64,000 nt of DNA from Halorubellus litoreus (GCF_037081675.1 NZ_JAZAQL010000002.1:744001-808000); one strand, 5' to 3'. Positions 43,522 to 52,002 are shown, counted from the first letter of the stretch. Numbers and translations: made by a program. Notes: a model not told the origin generated them from the sequence alone.

Positions 43522-44268
43522 TCAGAACGTCGCGTCGACGCGCTCGTACTCGGTCTCGCAGGGGGCGCCGTCGGCGTACCAGTACCCGAACTCCTCGCCG
43601 ACGTGGACGAGCGACGACGACCGCGTGCCGTAGCCGTCGCCGTGGATGCAGACGCCGTAGTCGTGGTCGCGGAGCACCGCTGCGGCGCGCTCGCGCCACT
43701 CCTCGGGCGTCTCGCCGGCTTCGACCTGGAGGGCGTCGTGGACGGCGCGCGCGTTCTCGGCCTGGCGCTGGGCGTACTCGCGCCGGAGGTCGGGTATCTC
43801 GAAGTCGTCGACCGCGCCGACGTTCACCACGACGTGGACGCCCGGGTCGAGGGAGTCGACGACGAGGTCGCCGTCCCATTCGAGGTAGTTGGCGTCGTCG
43901 GCGTCGGCGACGACGAGGTTGAACCCGTCGTACTCGTGCGTGGCGACGGCGTCCTCGACGACGGCGGTCGCGTCCGCGGCGCTCGCCTCGGCGAGCGCGT
44001 CCCGGACGAGGAGGCCTCTGGAGCGTTCGGCGGCGAGGTCGGCGTCCGTCCAGCGGTTCGTGATACCGACGAACACGCCGTGTTCGTTCGTCCCGATCCA
44101 CGTGCCGCCGGCTTCCTCGTCGCGCGGCGCGACGACGACCGGGTCGCCGTCCTCGCCGTCGATGCGGGCGGGACCGACGGCTGGTCTGTCGAGCGCTTCG
44201 TCGCGGTTCGCCGCGACCACGAGCGGCGCGTCAGCGAACGCGCGCCACGCGAACGTCAACGTACACAC
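43522..44268 (-). CDS. NRDE/TANGO2-family protein
   Basis: A 248-residue member of the NRDE (TANGO2) family. The family hallmark NRDE is present in VVAANRDEALDRP, followed by GGTWIGTNEHGVFVGITNR. The family normally starts M-C-T; here a GTG at 44268 gives exactly this start (MCTLTFAWR), placing Cys 2 right after the initiator, so I choose it over an in-frame start at 44292. An N-terminal cysteine of this kind suggests an Ntn-hydrolase-like fold. Role unproven; eukaryotic relatives are linked to heme or lipid handling. Confidence 0.88.
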   Translation of the reverse strand: MCTLTFAWRAFADAPLVVAANRDEALDRPAVGPARIDGEDGDPVVVAPRDEEAGGTWIGTNEHGVFVGITNRWTDADLAAERSRGLLVRDALAEASAADATAVVEDAVATHEYDGFNLVVADADDANYLEWDGDLVVDSLDPGVHVVVNVGAVDDFEIPDLRREYAQRQAENARAVHDALQVEAGETPEEWRERAAAVLRDHDYGVCIHGDGYGTRSSSLVHVGEEFGYWYADGAPCETEYERVDATF

Positions 44269-44346
44269 GTCGACGCGTAGGTGCGCTGGCAACTTAAGGG
44301 GTGCTTCGGCGGGTGCGCGTGCCCGTTCGGGTTCGCTCCTGCCCGG

Positions 44347-46005
44347 TCAGTCGTCGGCGAGGCGCTCCCGGACGGCCGGCCGGTCGACCGTCCCGGACGC
44401 GGTGCGTGGGATGGCGTCGGCGAACGCGACGGTCTTCGGGAGTTCGTGTGCTGCGAGAGTATCGCGGAGTGCGTCGCGGACCGCATCGGGCGTCGACGGC
44501 CCGACGTCGGCTTCGGAACGGACGACGAGTGCGACGACGCGCTCGCCCCACTCGGGGTCCGGGAGGCCGACGACGGCGGCGTCCGCGACGGAGTCGAGCG
44601 CGCGGAGCGCGTCCTCGACGACCGCGGGCTGGACGTTCTCGCCGCCGGTGACGATCATGTCGTCCACGCGCCCCGTGACGTACACCTTCCCGTCGACGTC
44701 GCGGTATCCACGGTCGCCGGTGTGGAACCCGCGCTCGCCGAACCGGCCCGCGACGTCGCGCTCGCCGGCGCCCGAACCGGTCGTCGCGCTCTCGTCGGCG
44801 TCGTCGTGCGCGTCGAGGTACCCGGGCGTGACCGTCGGCCCGGAGACGACGAGTTCGCCGACCTCGCCGGGCGGCACGGTCTCGTCGTCGGCGTCGACGA
44901 CCGCGACGGTCGTGTTCACGAGCGGCTGCCCGACCGTCTCGGGGTCCGCGAACGCCTGCCCGGGGGTCGCGGTCGCTATCTGCGAGGCGGTCTCGGTCAT
45001 CCCGTACGTCGGGTAGACGGGGACGTCGGCGCGCTCGCAGCGCGCGAGCAACGCGGGGTCGGCGGCCGCGCCACCGAGGAGGACGAACCGGAGCGACGCC
45101 GGTGGCGTCCAGTCCGCGTCGAGCAGCCGGTCGAGCGCCGTCGGGACGAGCGAGACGCCCGTCGCGTCGTGGTCGTCGAGCGCGCTCGCGGTCGCGTCGG
45201 CGTCGAACTCGCGCTGGAGGACGACCGTCGACCCGTAGAGCGCGCACCGCACGATGGGTGCGAGCCCGCCCATGTGGTACGTCGGGAGCGGCGACAGCCA
45301 GCGGTCCGCGCGCCCGACGCCGAGCCGGAACGCGCTCGCGGTCGCCGACGACAGCAGGTTCCCGACCGTCACCCGCACCGCCTTCGGGTCGCCCGTCGAC
45401 CCGGACGTGAACATCGTCACCGGAACGTCGCCCGGCGTGACCCGATGCGATGGCGCCGTCGCGTCGGGCACGTCGCTGGCAGCGCTCCCGGTCGGCGCGT
45501 CCGGTTCGCCCGCGACGGTCCCGAGACCCTCGACCGTCACGCCCGAGGGCGACTCCAGTGCGTCCACGGCGGCGTCGGCGCGGTCGCGACCTGCCGCGTC
45601 CGCGAGCAGCGTCTCGACGCCCGCGTGGTCGAGTTGCGCGCCGAGTTCGCCGGGTGCGAGGTCGACGTTCAGGAGGACGAGCTCGCGGCCCGCGCGCCAC
45701 GCGGCGTGCACGAGCGCCACCACCCTGGGGTGGGGGTCCGCGAGCACACCGATGCGTCCGGGCACCCCACCGCCATCGTCGCCGTCCCCGAGTTCGTTCG
45801 CGACCGCAGCGACCCACGCGTCGAGCTCGCGGTACGTCCACGGATCGCCCGTCGGATGGTCGACGAGCGCTTCCCGGTCGGGGGTCGCCGCCGCGCGCGC
45901 AGCGACGAGGTCCGTCGTCGGCCAGTCGCCACCCGCGCCCGCCGCGCTCGCGGCGTCGGTCGCGTCGGCTCGCTCGCCTCCGTCGCTACGTGCGCGGTCA
46001 GGCAT
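44347..46005 (-). CDS. menE: o-Succinylbenzoate-CoA ligase (MenE)
   Basis: Converts o-succinylbenzoate to its CoA thioester in menaquinone synthesis. The 552-residue ANL-superfamily enzyme has the P-loop TMFTSGSTGDPKAVRVT (about 198-214), YPTYGMTETAS, and GKVYVTGRVDDMIVTGGENV at the hinge. The usual C-terminal catalytic lysine is replaced by threonine (RTASGTVDR, T539). The identification rests mainly on its place directly after menC: the menC stop and menE start overlap by eight bases. Together with menA it forms one operon. Confidence 0.88.
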   Translation of the reverse strand: MPDRARSDGGERADATDAASAAGAGGDWPTTDLVAARAAATPDREALVDHPTGDPWTYRELDAWVAAVANELGDGDDGGGVPGRIGVLADPHPRVVALVHAAWRAGRELVLLNVDLAPGELGAQLDHAGVETLLADAAGRDRADAAVDALESPSGVTVEGLGTVAGEPDAPTGSAASDVPDATAPSHRVTPGDVPVTMFTSGSTGDPKAVRVTVGNLLSSATASAFRLGVGRADRWLSPLPTYHMGGLAPIVRCALYGSTVVLQREFDADATASALDDHDATGVSLVPTALDRLLDADWTPPASLRFVLLGGAAADPALLARCERADVPVYPTYGMTETASQIATATPGQAFADPETVGQPLVNTTVAVVDADDETVPPGEVGELVVSGPTVTPGYLDAHDDADESATTGSGAGERDVAGRFGERGFHTGDRGYRDVDGKVYVTGRVDDMIVTGGENVQPAVVEDALRALDSVADAAVVGLPDPEWGERVVALVVRSEADVGPSTPDAVRDALRDTLAAHELPKTVAFADAIPRTASGTVDRPAVRERLADD

Positions 46006-47041
46006 CGTCGTCCTCCCAGACGCCGTGAACGCCGAGTCCGGCGTCCTGCGGGACGCGAACCGCGCCGTCGTCGACGAAGCACGGGTCCGGGCCGAGGTCC
46101 GTCGACAGCCAGTCGCCGGTCGCGAGGCCGCAGGGGAGGACGCCCGGGAGCGACGCGGCGACGTGCACGGCGCCGGCGCGCGCGACGACGGCGTCGATCG
46201 TCGTCGTCACCACGCTCGCCACCTGCTGGGCTTGCGCCTCCACGGCCGCGCGGCGTGCGCGCTCGACGCCGCCGAGCGCCATCGGTTTCAGGACGAGGAC
46301 GTCCGCCGCGTCCGCGTCCAGGACGCCCTCGACGGAGTGCGTCGCGAGCGTCTCGTCGACCGCGACGCCGACGCGACCACCGCGGAGGTCCGCGAGTCCC
46401 GCGAGGTCGTCCGCGGGCAGCGGCTGTTCGACGTACCGCACGTCGGCGTCCGCGAACCCGTCGAACGCTCTCGCCGCCTGGTCGCGGGCCCACGCGCCGT
46501 TCGCGTCCGCGCGGAGCGCGACGTCCTCGCCGACCGCGTCGCGCACGGCGCGCAGTCGTTCGACGTCCCGGTCGACGTCGCCCGCGCCGACCTTCACCTT
46601 CACCGTCTCGTAGCCCTCCTCGACCGCGCGTTCGGCGGCCGCGGCGGTGTCGGCGGGCGCGGCGTCGCCGACGGTCGCGTTCACCGGCACCCAGCGGCGC
46701 TCGCTCTGCCGACCGAGCAAGCGGTACAGCGGCCGGTCGTGTTGCTTCGCGCGGAGGTCCGCGAGCGCGAGCGCGACGCCGTGACGCGCCGCCGGATTCC
46801 GGTCCAGGTCCGCGCGCAACGCCGCCTCGTCGTCGCGGAGTCGCGACACCGCGTCCTCGAGCGCCCCCCGGCACTCCGCGGTCGACTCCGTCCACGGCGC
46901 GAGCGGCGTCGCCTCCCCGAACCCCTCGTGCTCGCCGTCGCTCACGCGAACGAGGAACCCCTCGCGGTCCGTTATCTCGCCGTTCGCCGTCGCGAGCGGT
47001 TGCGAGAGCGACACCGTGAAATCGCGGATTTCGGCGTCCAT
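45998..47041 (-). CDS. menC: o-Succinylbenzoate synthase (MenC)
   Basis: Dehydrates SHCHC to o-succinylbenzoate in menaquinone synthesis. A 347-residue enolase-superfamily enzyme with the catalytic set in order: TVKVKVG (lysine acid/base), LRADANGAW (Asp), VEQPLP (Glu), VDETL (Asp) and LVLKPMALGG (second lysine). The length and the muconate-cycloisomerase-like features fit MenC. The start codon directly follows the menA stop and its own stop overlaps menE, so menA-menC-menE form a compact operon. Confidence 0.92.
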   Translation of the reverse strand: MDAEIRDFTVSLSQPLATANGEITDREGFLVRVSDGEHEGFGEATPLAPWTESTAECRGALEDAVSRLRDDEAALRADLDRNPAARHGVALALADLRAKQHDRPLYRLLGRQSERRWVPVNATVGDAAPADTAAAAERAVEEGYETVKVKVGAGDVDRDVERLRAVRDAVGEDVALRADANGAWARDQAARAFDGFADADVRYVEQPLPADDLAGLADLRGGRVGVAVDETLATHSVEGVLDADAADVLVLKPMALGGVERARRAAVEAQAQQVASVVTTTIDAVVARAGAVHVAASLPGVLPCGLATGDWLSTDLGPDPCFVDDGAVRVPQDAGLGVHGVWEDDDA

Positions 47042-48034
47042 CTACGCCACCCCCGCGGCCGCGAGCGCGCCGGCACCCAGCACGTTCCCGCTCGCCGCGG
47101 CGAGTCCGAGCGCGAACAGGACGGCGTACAGCGCGAGCAACTGCCCGACCCGCTCCAGCGCCGGGTTCAGTGCCGCACCGCCCGTCTCCGTCAGGACGGT
47201 TCGGGCGACCATTCCCGCGAGCGGGAGCGACAGCACGGGCGCGAGCACCGTCACCGCGAGGTCGGCGCCGAGCCAGAGGTAGAGCGGCGTCGCGTACGCG
47301 AGCGCGAGCAGGGCGACGAACTCCGTGCGAGCGAACCCGTACCCGAACGCGACGGCGAGCGTCGTCTTCCCCGTCTGCGCGTCCTCCTCCTTGTCGCGGA
47401 CGTTGTTCACGACGAGGATGTTCGTCGAGATCGCCGCGACCGGGAGGCTCGCGACGACCGCGAGCCAGAGCGCGTCCATCGGCGCGAGTCCGACCGCGAG
47501 CGGGCCGTAGTCGACCGCGGCAGCGGCGGCCTGCACGTAGTACGTCCCCGTCACGGCGACCAGTCCGAAGAACACGAACACGAACAGGTCGCCGAGGCCG
47601 TTGTACCCGAGCGGGTACGGCCCGCCGGTGTACGCGACGCCGCAGACGACGCTCACGAGCCCCACGACGAGGATCGGAACGCCGCCGACGTACACGAGGT
47701 ACGTCCCGGAGACGATGGCGAGCGCGAACGTCAGAATCATCGCGCGCTTGACCTCCGCGGGCTCGATGAGGCCGCCCGCGGTCACCCTGGTGAACCCTTC
47801 GCGGTCCGCGGTGTCCGCGCCCTGAACGGCGTCGTAGTAGTCGTTCGCGAAGTTCGTCCCCACCTGGATGAGCGCCGCGCCGACGAACGCCGCGATAGCG
47901 GGCAGCGCCTCGAACACGCCAGCCCAGGCCGCGACCGCCGACCCCACCAGGACCGGCGCCGCGGCCGCCGGGAGCGTCTGCGGGCGCGCCGCCATCACCC
48001 ACGCCTTCCGTCGCGAGACCGCTTCCGTACTCAT
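47042..48034 (-). CDS. menA: 1,4-Dihydroxy-2-naphthoate polyprenyltransferase (MenA)
   Basis: Integral membrane prenyltransferase of the UbiA superfamily that attaches the isoprenoid tail to dihydroxynaphthoate, giving demethylmenaquinone. About eight or nine transmembrane helices; the first Asp-rich motif is NFANDYYDAVQGAD (with GTN before it) and the second is VVNNVRDKEEDAQTGKTTLA, both typical of MenA. 330 residues, start at the ATG at 48034. The first gene of the menA-menC-menE operon; the genes for the prenyl chain are elsewhere. Confidence 0.95.
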   Translation of the reverse strand: MSTEAVSRRKAWVMAARPQTLPAAAAPVLVGSAVAAWAGVFEALPAIAAFVGAALIQVGTNFANDYYDAVQGADTADREGFTRVTAGGLIEPAEVKRAMILTFALAIVSGTYLVYVGGVPILVVGLVSVVCGVAYTGGPYPLGYNGLGDLFVFVFFGLVAVTGTYYVQAAAAAVDYGPLAVGLAPMDALWLAVVASLPVAAISTNILVVNNVRDKEEDAQTGKTTLAVAFGYGFARTEFVALLALAYATPLYLWLGADLAVTVLAPVLSLPLAGMVARTVLTETGGAALNPALERVGQLLALYAVLFALGLAAASGNVLGAGALAAAGVA

Positions 48035-48117
48035 TACCAGCGAGTCGGGCCCGCTCGTACCAAAACGTTCGGCTTCGCTACCGGTGGCGGTCCGTTCGTC
48101 CCGCGACCGCTACGGGG

Positions 48118-48762
48118 TCAGTCGTCGGCGTCCCAGTCCACCCACAGCCAGCCGGTCATCTCGATGGCGCCCGCGTCGGCGCCGTCACTGTCGTCGCTGC
48201 ACGGCCGGTCCGTGCCGGGGTCGTACTCGCCGTTCCCGTTCACGTCGTGCAGCATCACGACCGCGTACCGGCCGGTGCCGTCGTCGTCGACCGGGACGCC
48301 GGCGCCGTCGGCGGTGACGGCGTTCTCGTACGCGACGTGGTCGACGCCGACCGCGGTCCCGTTCTCGAACGCGACGAACAGCGTCGACTGGTTCCCGGGG
48401 ACCGTCCAGCCGACGCGGAGCGCGCCGTCGTCACTCCAGAGCATCTCGGCGTTCCCGGTCCCCCAGTAGCTCACCCAGCCGCCGTCGCACGCCACCGGCT
48501 CCGGGAGGGACGCGGCGAGGTCCGGGGCGTCGCCGGGGTCTGCGTCCCACACGCGGACGTCGTTGTACTCGGTGGTGCCGTCGGTCGACCCGGTGTGACT
48601 CGACTCGCGGTGCTCGGTCGCGGGACCGTCGGTCGTCGTGCGCTCGGTGTCGACCGTCGTCGCCTCGTCGGTGTCGTCCCCGATGGGGTCGGCGAGACAC
48701 CCGGCGGTCGCGGCGAGCGCGACGACGGCGAGCGCGACGAGAAGCCGCTTGGAGGGCTGCAT
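48118..48762 (-). CDS. Predicted lipoprotein, unknown function
   Basis: A 214-residue protein with a signal sequence ending in the lipobox ATAGC (Cys 22), a Thr/Asp-rich linker (about 28-65) and a compact C-terminal domain containing VMLHDVNGNGEYDPGTDRP, a calcium-loop-like DxNxNGxYDPGxD stretch, and two cysteines. Probably anchored on the outer membrane face. The ATG at 48762 fits a TATA-like cacttatcc about 27 bases upstream. It is divergent from the LuxR-type regulator gene, and the intervening 117 bases contain an inverted repeat. Confidence 0.75.
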   Translation of the reverse strand: MQPSKRLLVALAVVALAATAGCLADPIGDDTDEATTVDTERTTTDGPATEHRESSHTGSTDGTTEYNDVRVWDADPGDAPDLAASLPEPVACDGGWVSYWGTGNAEMLWSDDGALRVGWTVPGNQSTLFVAFENGTAVGVDHVAYENAVTADGAGVPVDDDGTGRYAVVMLHDVNGNGEYDPGTDRPCSDDSDGADAGAIEMTGWLWVDWDADD

Positions 48763-48830
48763 ACCACCACGTTCCGTCGATTCGGATAAGTGCCTTCGGC
48801 AAGGTGAAACGCGGATAGTAGCACGCCCAG

Positions 48831-48851
48831 GGTTTACACGAGACGTAAACC
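48831..48851. promoter_or_regulatory. Inverted repeat in the promoter of the LuxR-type regulator
   Basis: GGTTTAC at 48831-48837 and GTAAACC at 48845-48851 form a perfect inverted repeat with seven bases between. It ends 28 bases before the ATG at 48880, where the TATA box of that gene is expected, and lies about 70 bases before the divergent lipoprotein start. It is a good candidate operator for autoregulation. Confidence 0.6.
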
Positions 48852-48879
48852 TCAAGCGTCCGCGTCGCCAGTCGGGCGT

Positions 48880-49443
48880 ATGGTTACTGTCACGCTCGAC
48901 GCGCCGATCCCCGGTTCGACCGTCGAGACGGTCGCCGGTCGCGCCGACGCGGACCCGCGAGCGCTCACGAGAGCCGTCGACGCGCTCCACGAGTCGCTCG
49001 TCGACGGGAGCGACGCCATCCTCCAGCACTACCGGACCACGGACGCGCCAGACTCGGTCACGGTCGCGGACGGACTCGCCACCGTCGTCTACGTCGACGA
49101 CGACACCTGGACGCGAACGCTCGACACGCACGGCGTCCCAGCCGACGTCGCCCCGGCGGTACGCGCGGTCCACGCCGCGTTCGCGACCGACGAAACGGGA
49201 CGGCCGGGCGACGAGTCGCGGCGCGAACCGATGGTCCTCCCGTCGCGCGACGTCGCCGAACTCGTCCGCGCAGGACTCTCGACGCGCCAGGCCGAGGTCC
49301 AGGTCCTCCACGACGCCGGCCTCGACTACGCCACTATCGCCGACCGTCTCGACGTCGCGGAGAGCACCGTCAAGGTCCACCGCCACCGCATCCAGGAGAA
49401 GGTCGCGAACGCGAAGCGACTGCTCGACGCGGTCGCGGACTGA
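48880..49443 (+). CDS. Regulator with LuxR/GerE-type HTH
   Basis: A 187-residue protein. Residues about 128-182 form a GerE-type HTH: LSTRQAEVQVLHDAGLDYAT, IADRLDVAESTVKVHRHRIQ and EKVANAKRLL. The N-terminal 125 residues, around VTVTLDAPIPGSTVETVAG, are not a receiver or any sensor domain I recognise; a short acidic linker precedes the HTH. I infer a DNA-binding regulator whose input is unknown. An inverted repeat overlaps its probable TATA region. Divergent from a lipoprotein gene and convergent with the PQQ-propeller lipoprotein gene. Confidence 0.85.
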   Translation: MVTVTLDAPIPGSTVETVAGRADADPRALTRAVDALHESLVDGSDAILQHYRTTDAPDSVTVADGLATVVYVDDDTWTRTLDTHGVPADVAPAVRAVHAAFATDETGRPGDESRREPMVLPSRDVAELVRAGLSTRQAEVQVLHDAGLDYATIADRLDVAESTVKVHRHRIQEKVANAKRLLDAVAD

Positions 49444-49507
49444 CGCGGAGCCCGACCGGAAGGAAGGGTCGACGGTCGAGGACGCGGCCGCGTCCGGTCG
49501 ACTCCGT

Positions 49508-49541
49508 CGGTCACCACGCGTCGACGGTCACCACGCGTCGA
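49508..49541. repeat. 17-base perfect tandem duplication at a gene end
   Basis: The 17-base unit cggtcaccacgcgtcga occurs at 49508-49524 and again at 49525-49541 without any mismatch. The inner copy contains the stop codon (TCA at 49528-49530) and last codons of the PQQ-propeller gene; the outer copy carries the same triplets beyond the gene. The unit is not a multiple of three, so the outer copy is out of frame. Confidence 0.9.
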
Positions 49542-50856
49542 CCGACACGGCGTCCCCGCTCGGTCGCGCGGTCGCGACGAGGGAGCCGTCCGCGACGACG
49601 GCGTGCACGAGTTCGTCGACGTCGAGGCCCTGGCGTTCGCGGACGGTTCCGTCCGCGAGCGCGTGCACCGAGAGCGCCGGTCCCGTTCGCTGGGCGTCGT
49701 CGCCGTCGTCGCCCGCGGCCGCCGCCTCGACCGGGACGTACAGCGCGTCGCCGCAGACGAACGGGAGCGCGGTCGGTGCACCCGAGGAGTCGTCGTCCCC
49801 GACCGTCCACGTCACGTCGCCCGTCGCGGCGTCGCGCACGACCACGCGATTCGGGGCGCGGCCGTGGAAGTCCTGGCTCGCGACGACGAACGCCTCGGTC
49901 GCCGCCGCGACCGTCTCCTCGCCCGCGACCACGCCGTCGTCGGTCTCCCGCTCCACGGGCGGCGACCGCGACCACGCCGAGTCGCCGTCGCTCGCGCCGA
50001 GCGCGAGCAGTTCGCTCCCCTCCGACGCAGCTATCGACGAGAACGCGCGGCCGCCGCCGACGACCAGCGACCGCGGCGCCACTCCTCCGGCCGACCACGC
50101 GTTCTCGCCCGTCCGCGGGTCGAGCGCGAGGAGCGCGCCCGCGCCGTCGCCCTCGACCGTCCGCGTCACGTAGAACCGCTCGTCGTCGGCCGCATGGGGA
50201 ATCCAGCCGCGCTCGGCTTCACGGCGCGTCCACACCGCGTCGCCGTCCCGCACGTCGACCGCGACCAGCTCCTCGGCGCCCTCGCCTGCCTCGGCCGGCA
50301 CCGTCACGAGCGCGAGACCGCGCGCGACGACCGGCTCGACGTGGTTCCGGACGCGCCACGTCCACCGCTCGCTGCCGTCCGCCGCGTGGAGCGCGTACAG
50401 CGTGTCCGCGCCGCCGCGCCACAGCACCGTCTCGCCCGCGACCCGCGGCGCACCCGCGTACGCCGTCCCCGACACTTCGACCGTCCACCGGACCGCACCG
50501 GTATCGAGGTCGAGCGCGACGAGGCGCGCGAACTCCGTCCCGCGATCCAGGCCGACGAACGCGACGTACGCGACACCGTCCGCCACCACGGGTGGCGCGA
50601 CCGAATCGACCGTCGACGCCGACAGCGACCGACGCCACGTTGCCCCGTCCGAGAACTGTCGTGGTGCGGCGTCGCCCGGTGCGCGCCGCGCGTTCCCAGG
50701 ACCATGCCCGGGGTGCGCCCAGTCGCCGGGTTCCACGAGGAACGGCGCGGGCATCGTCGACCCGTCGCTATCGCCGTCGTCCCCACTGAACGCGCTACAG
50801 CCGCCGAGGAGGGCGGTCCCGGCGGTCGCCAGGACCCTGCGTCGAGAAGCCCGCAT
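49528..50856 (-). CDS. PQQ-repeat beta-propeller lipoprotein
   Basis: A 442-residue exported protein. The N-terminus has a Tat-like twin-arginine start (RASRRRVLATAG) and a lipobox LLGGC at about Cys 20. The rest is a chain of PQQ-like beta-propeller blades, each with a pattern such as ALDLDTGAVRWTVEV, AVDVRDGDAVWTR or ALDPRTGENAWSA, giving seven or so blades. Family members include quinoprotein-like proteins and scaffolds; no PQQ-binding residues can be confirmed, so I call only the fold. Expected outside the cell, lipid-anchored. Start at the ATG at 50856; the frame is open further upstream. Confidence 0.85.
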   Translation of the reverse strand: MRASRRRVLATAGTALLGGCSAFSGDDGDSDGSTMPAPFLVEPGDWAHPGHGPGNARRAPGDAAPRQFSDGATWRRSLSASTVDSVAPPVVADGVAYVAFVGLDRGTEFARLVALDLDTGAVRWTVEVSGTAYAGAPRVAGETVLWRGGADTLYALHAADGSERWTWRVRNHVEPVVARGLALVTVPAEAGEGAEELVAVDVRDGDAVWTRREAERGWIPHAADDERFYVTRTVEGDGAGALLALDPRTGENAWSAGGVAPRSLVVGGGRAFSSIAASEGSELLALGASDGDSAWSRSPPVERETDDGVVAGEETVAAATEAFVVASQDFHGRAPNRVVVRDAATGDVTWTVGDDDSSGAPTALPFVCGDALYVPVEAAAAGDDGDDAQRTGPALSVHALADGTVRERQGLDVDELVHAVVADGSLVATARPSGDAVSVDAW

Positions 50857-50929
50857 CGCCCGACGGTTCCAGCCCGCGGCGTAAGTGTCTCGTGGTCGCA
50901 CGAACCGGGACGAACCCCGGCTAGAGTGC

Positions 50930-50977
50930 GGTGCGGTCGCGGTGCGGTCGCGGTGCGGTCGCTGTCGCGGTGCGGTC
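50930..50977. repeat. 11-base tandem array, three copies plus one
   Basis: ggtgcggtcgc is repeated exactly at 50930, 50941 and 50952, followed by a six-base insertion and a partial fourth copy (ggtgcggtc) at 50969-50977. It lies in the 246-base gap between the PQQ-propeller gene and menB. A purine-rich gagcgagcgaag-type stretch follows, which is common filler in haloarchaeal intergenic DNA. Confidence 0.85.
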
Positions 50978-51088
50978 AAGCGCACTCACCGAGCGCGAGC
51001 GAGCGAAGCGAGCGAGTCGCTCGGGAGTTTTTCGCCCACGTTTTTGCAAGGAGCGGTGCGCGAACGCAGTGAGCGCACCCGACGCAGC

Positions 51089-51093
51089 AAAAA
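51089..51093 (-). terminator. T-tract after menB
   Basis: On the minus strand a run of five T begins ten bases after the menB stop codon, and a second A/T-rich stretch follows about 50 bases on. Archaeal termination mainly needs such a T-tract; this one is short, so the call is tentative. Confidence 0.35.
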
Positions 51094-51102
51094 GGTGGTC
51101 GC

Positions 51103-52002
51103 TTAGTAGTGGTACTCGTAGTCGTCGAAGTCGGGGTCGCGGCCTTCGTTGAAGGCGTCGCGGCCTTCTTGGGCTTCGTCGGTCTGGTAGGCGAGGCGGG
51201 TGGCTTCGCCGGCGAAGACTTGTTGGCCGACCATGCCGTCGTCGGTGGCGTTGAACGCGTACTTGAGCATGCGCATGGCGGTGGGGGATTTGCCGAGCAT
51301 CTCCTCGGCCCAGTCGAGTGCGACGTCTTCGAGGTCGTCGTGTGGGACGGCTTCGTTCACCATGCCCATGTCGGCGGCTTCGTCGGCGTCGTAGGTCTTC
51401 CCGAGGAAGAAGATCTCGCGGGCTTTCTTCTGGCCGACCTGTTTCGCGAGGTACGCGCTCCCGAAGCCGCCGTCGAAGCTTGCGACGTCCGGGTCGGTTT
51501 GCTTGAATTTCGCGTGTTCCTCGCTGGCGAGGGTCATGTCGCAGACGACGTGGAGGCTGTGGCCGCCGCCGACCGCCCAGCCGGGGGCGACGCAGACGAC
51601 GGGTTTGGGGATGTGGCGGATGAGCCGTTGGACTTCGAGGATGTGGAGGCGGCCGGCGCTGCTGGCGTCCTCGCGCTCGGCGTCGTCGCCCTGGTACTCG
51701 TAGCCGTCGGCGCCGCGGACGCGCTGGTCGCCGCCCGAGCAGAACGCCCACCCGCCGTCCTTCGGGCTCGGGCCGTTCCCCGTCAGGAGCACGCACCCGA
51801 CGTCAGTCTGGCGTTTCGCGTGGTCGAGAGCGCGATACAGTTCGTCGACCGTGCCGGGCCGGAACGCGTTCCGGACCTCGGGGCGGTCGAACGCGATGCG
51901 GACCGCGCCGACGTCCGTCCCGCGGTGGTACGTGATGTCCCGGAAGTCGTCGTTCAACTCGGTCGCCTCCCAGCGCTCCGGGTCGAAGAGCTCGCTGACC
52001 AT
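51103..52002 (-). CDS. menB: 1,4-Dihydroxy-2-naphthoyl-CoA synthase (MenB)
   Basis: Closes the naphthoquinone ring of o-succinylbenzoyl-CoA. A 299-residue crotonase-superfamily enzyme: PEVRNAFRP, CSGGDQRVRG (90-98), PGWAVGGGHSLHVVCDMTLA (oxyanion-hole region), and DVASFDGGFGSAYLA with the catalytic Asp 177. The segment GKTYDADEAADMGMVNE is typical of MenB rather than other crotonases. Start at the ATG at 52002; the frame is open upstream. It is divergent from the J-domain gene and transcribed apart from the other men genes here. Confidence 0.94.
   Translation of the reverse strand: MVSELFDPERWEATELNDDFRDITYHRGTDVGAVRIAFDRPEVRNAFRPGTVDELYRALDHAKRQTDVGCVLLTGNGPSPKDGGWAFCSGGDQRVRGADGYEYQGDDAEREDASSAGRLHILEVQRLIRHIPKPVVCVAPGWAVGGGHSLHVVCDMTLASEEHAKFKQTDPDVASFDGGFGSAYLAKQVGQKKAREIFFLGKTYDADEAADMGMVNEAVPHDDLEDVALDWAEEMLGKSPTAMRMLKYAFNATDDGMVGQQVFAGEATRLAYQTDEAQEGRDAFNEGRDPDFDDYEYHY

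Noticed and set aside
50990..51060. Repeat-like gagcgagcgaagcgagcgag stretch before menB's end
   Set aside because: This is common low-complexity filler in haloarchaeal intergenic DNA and shows no regular unit.
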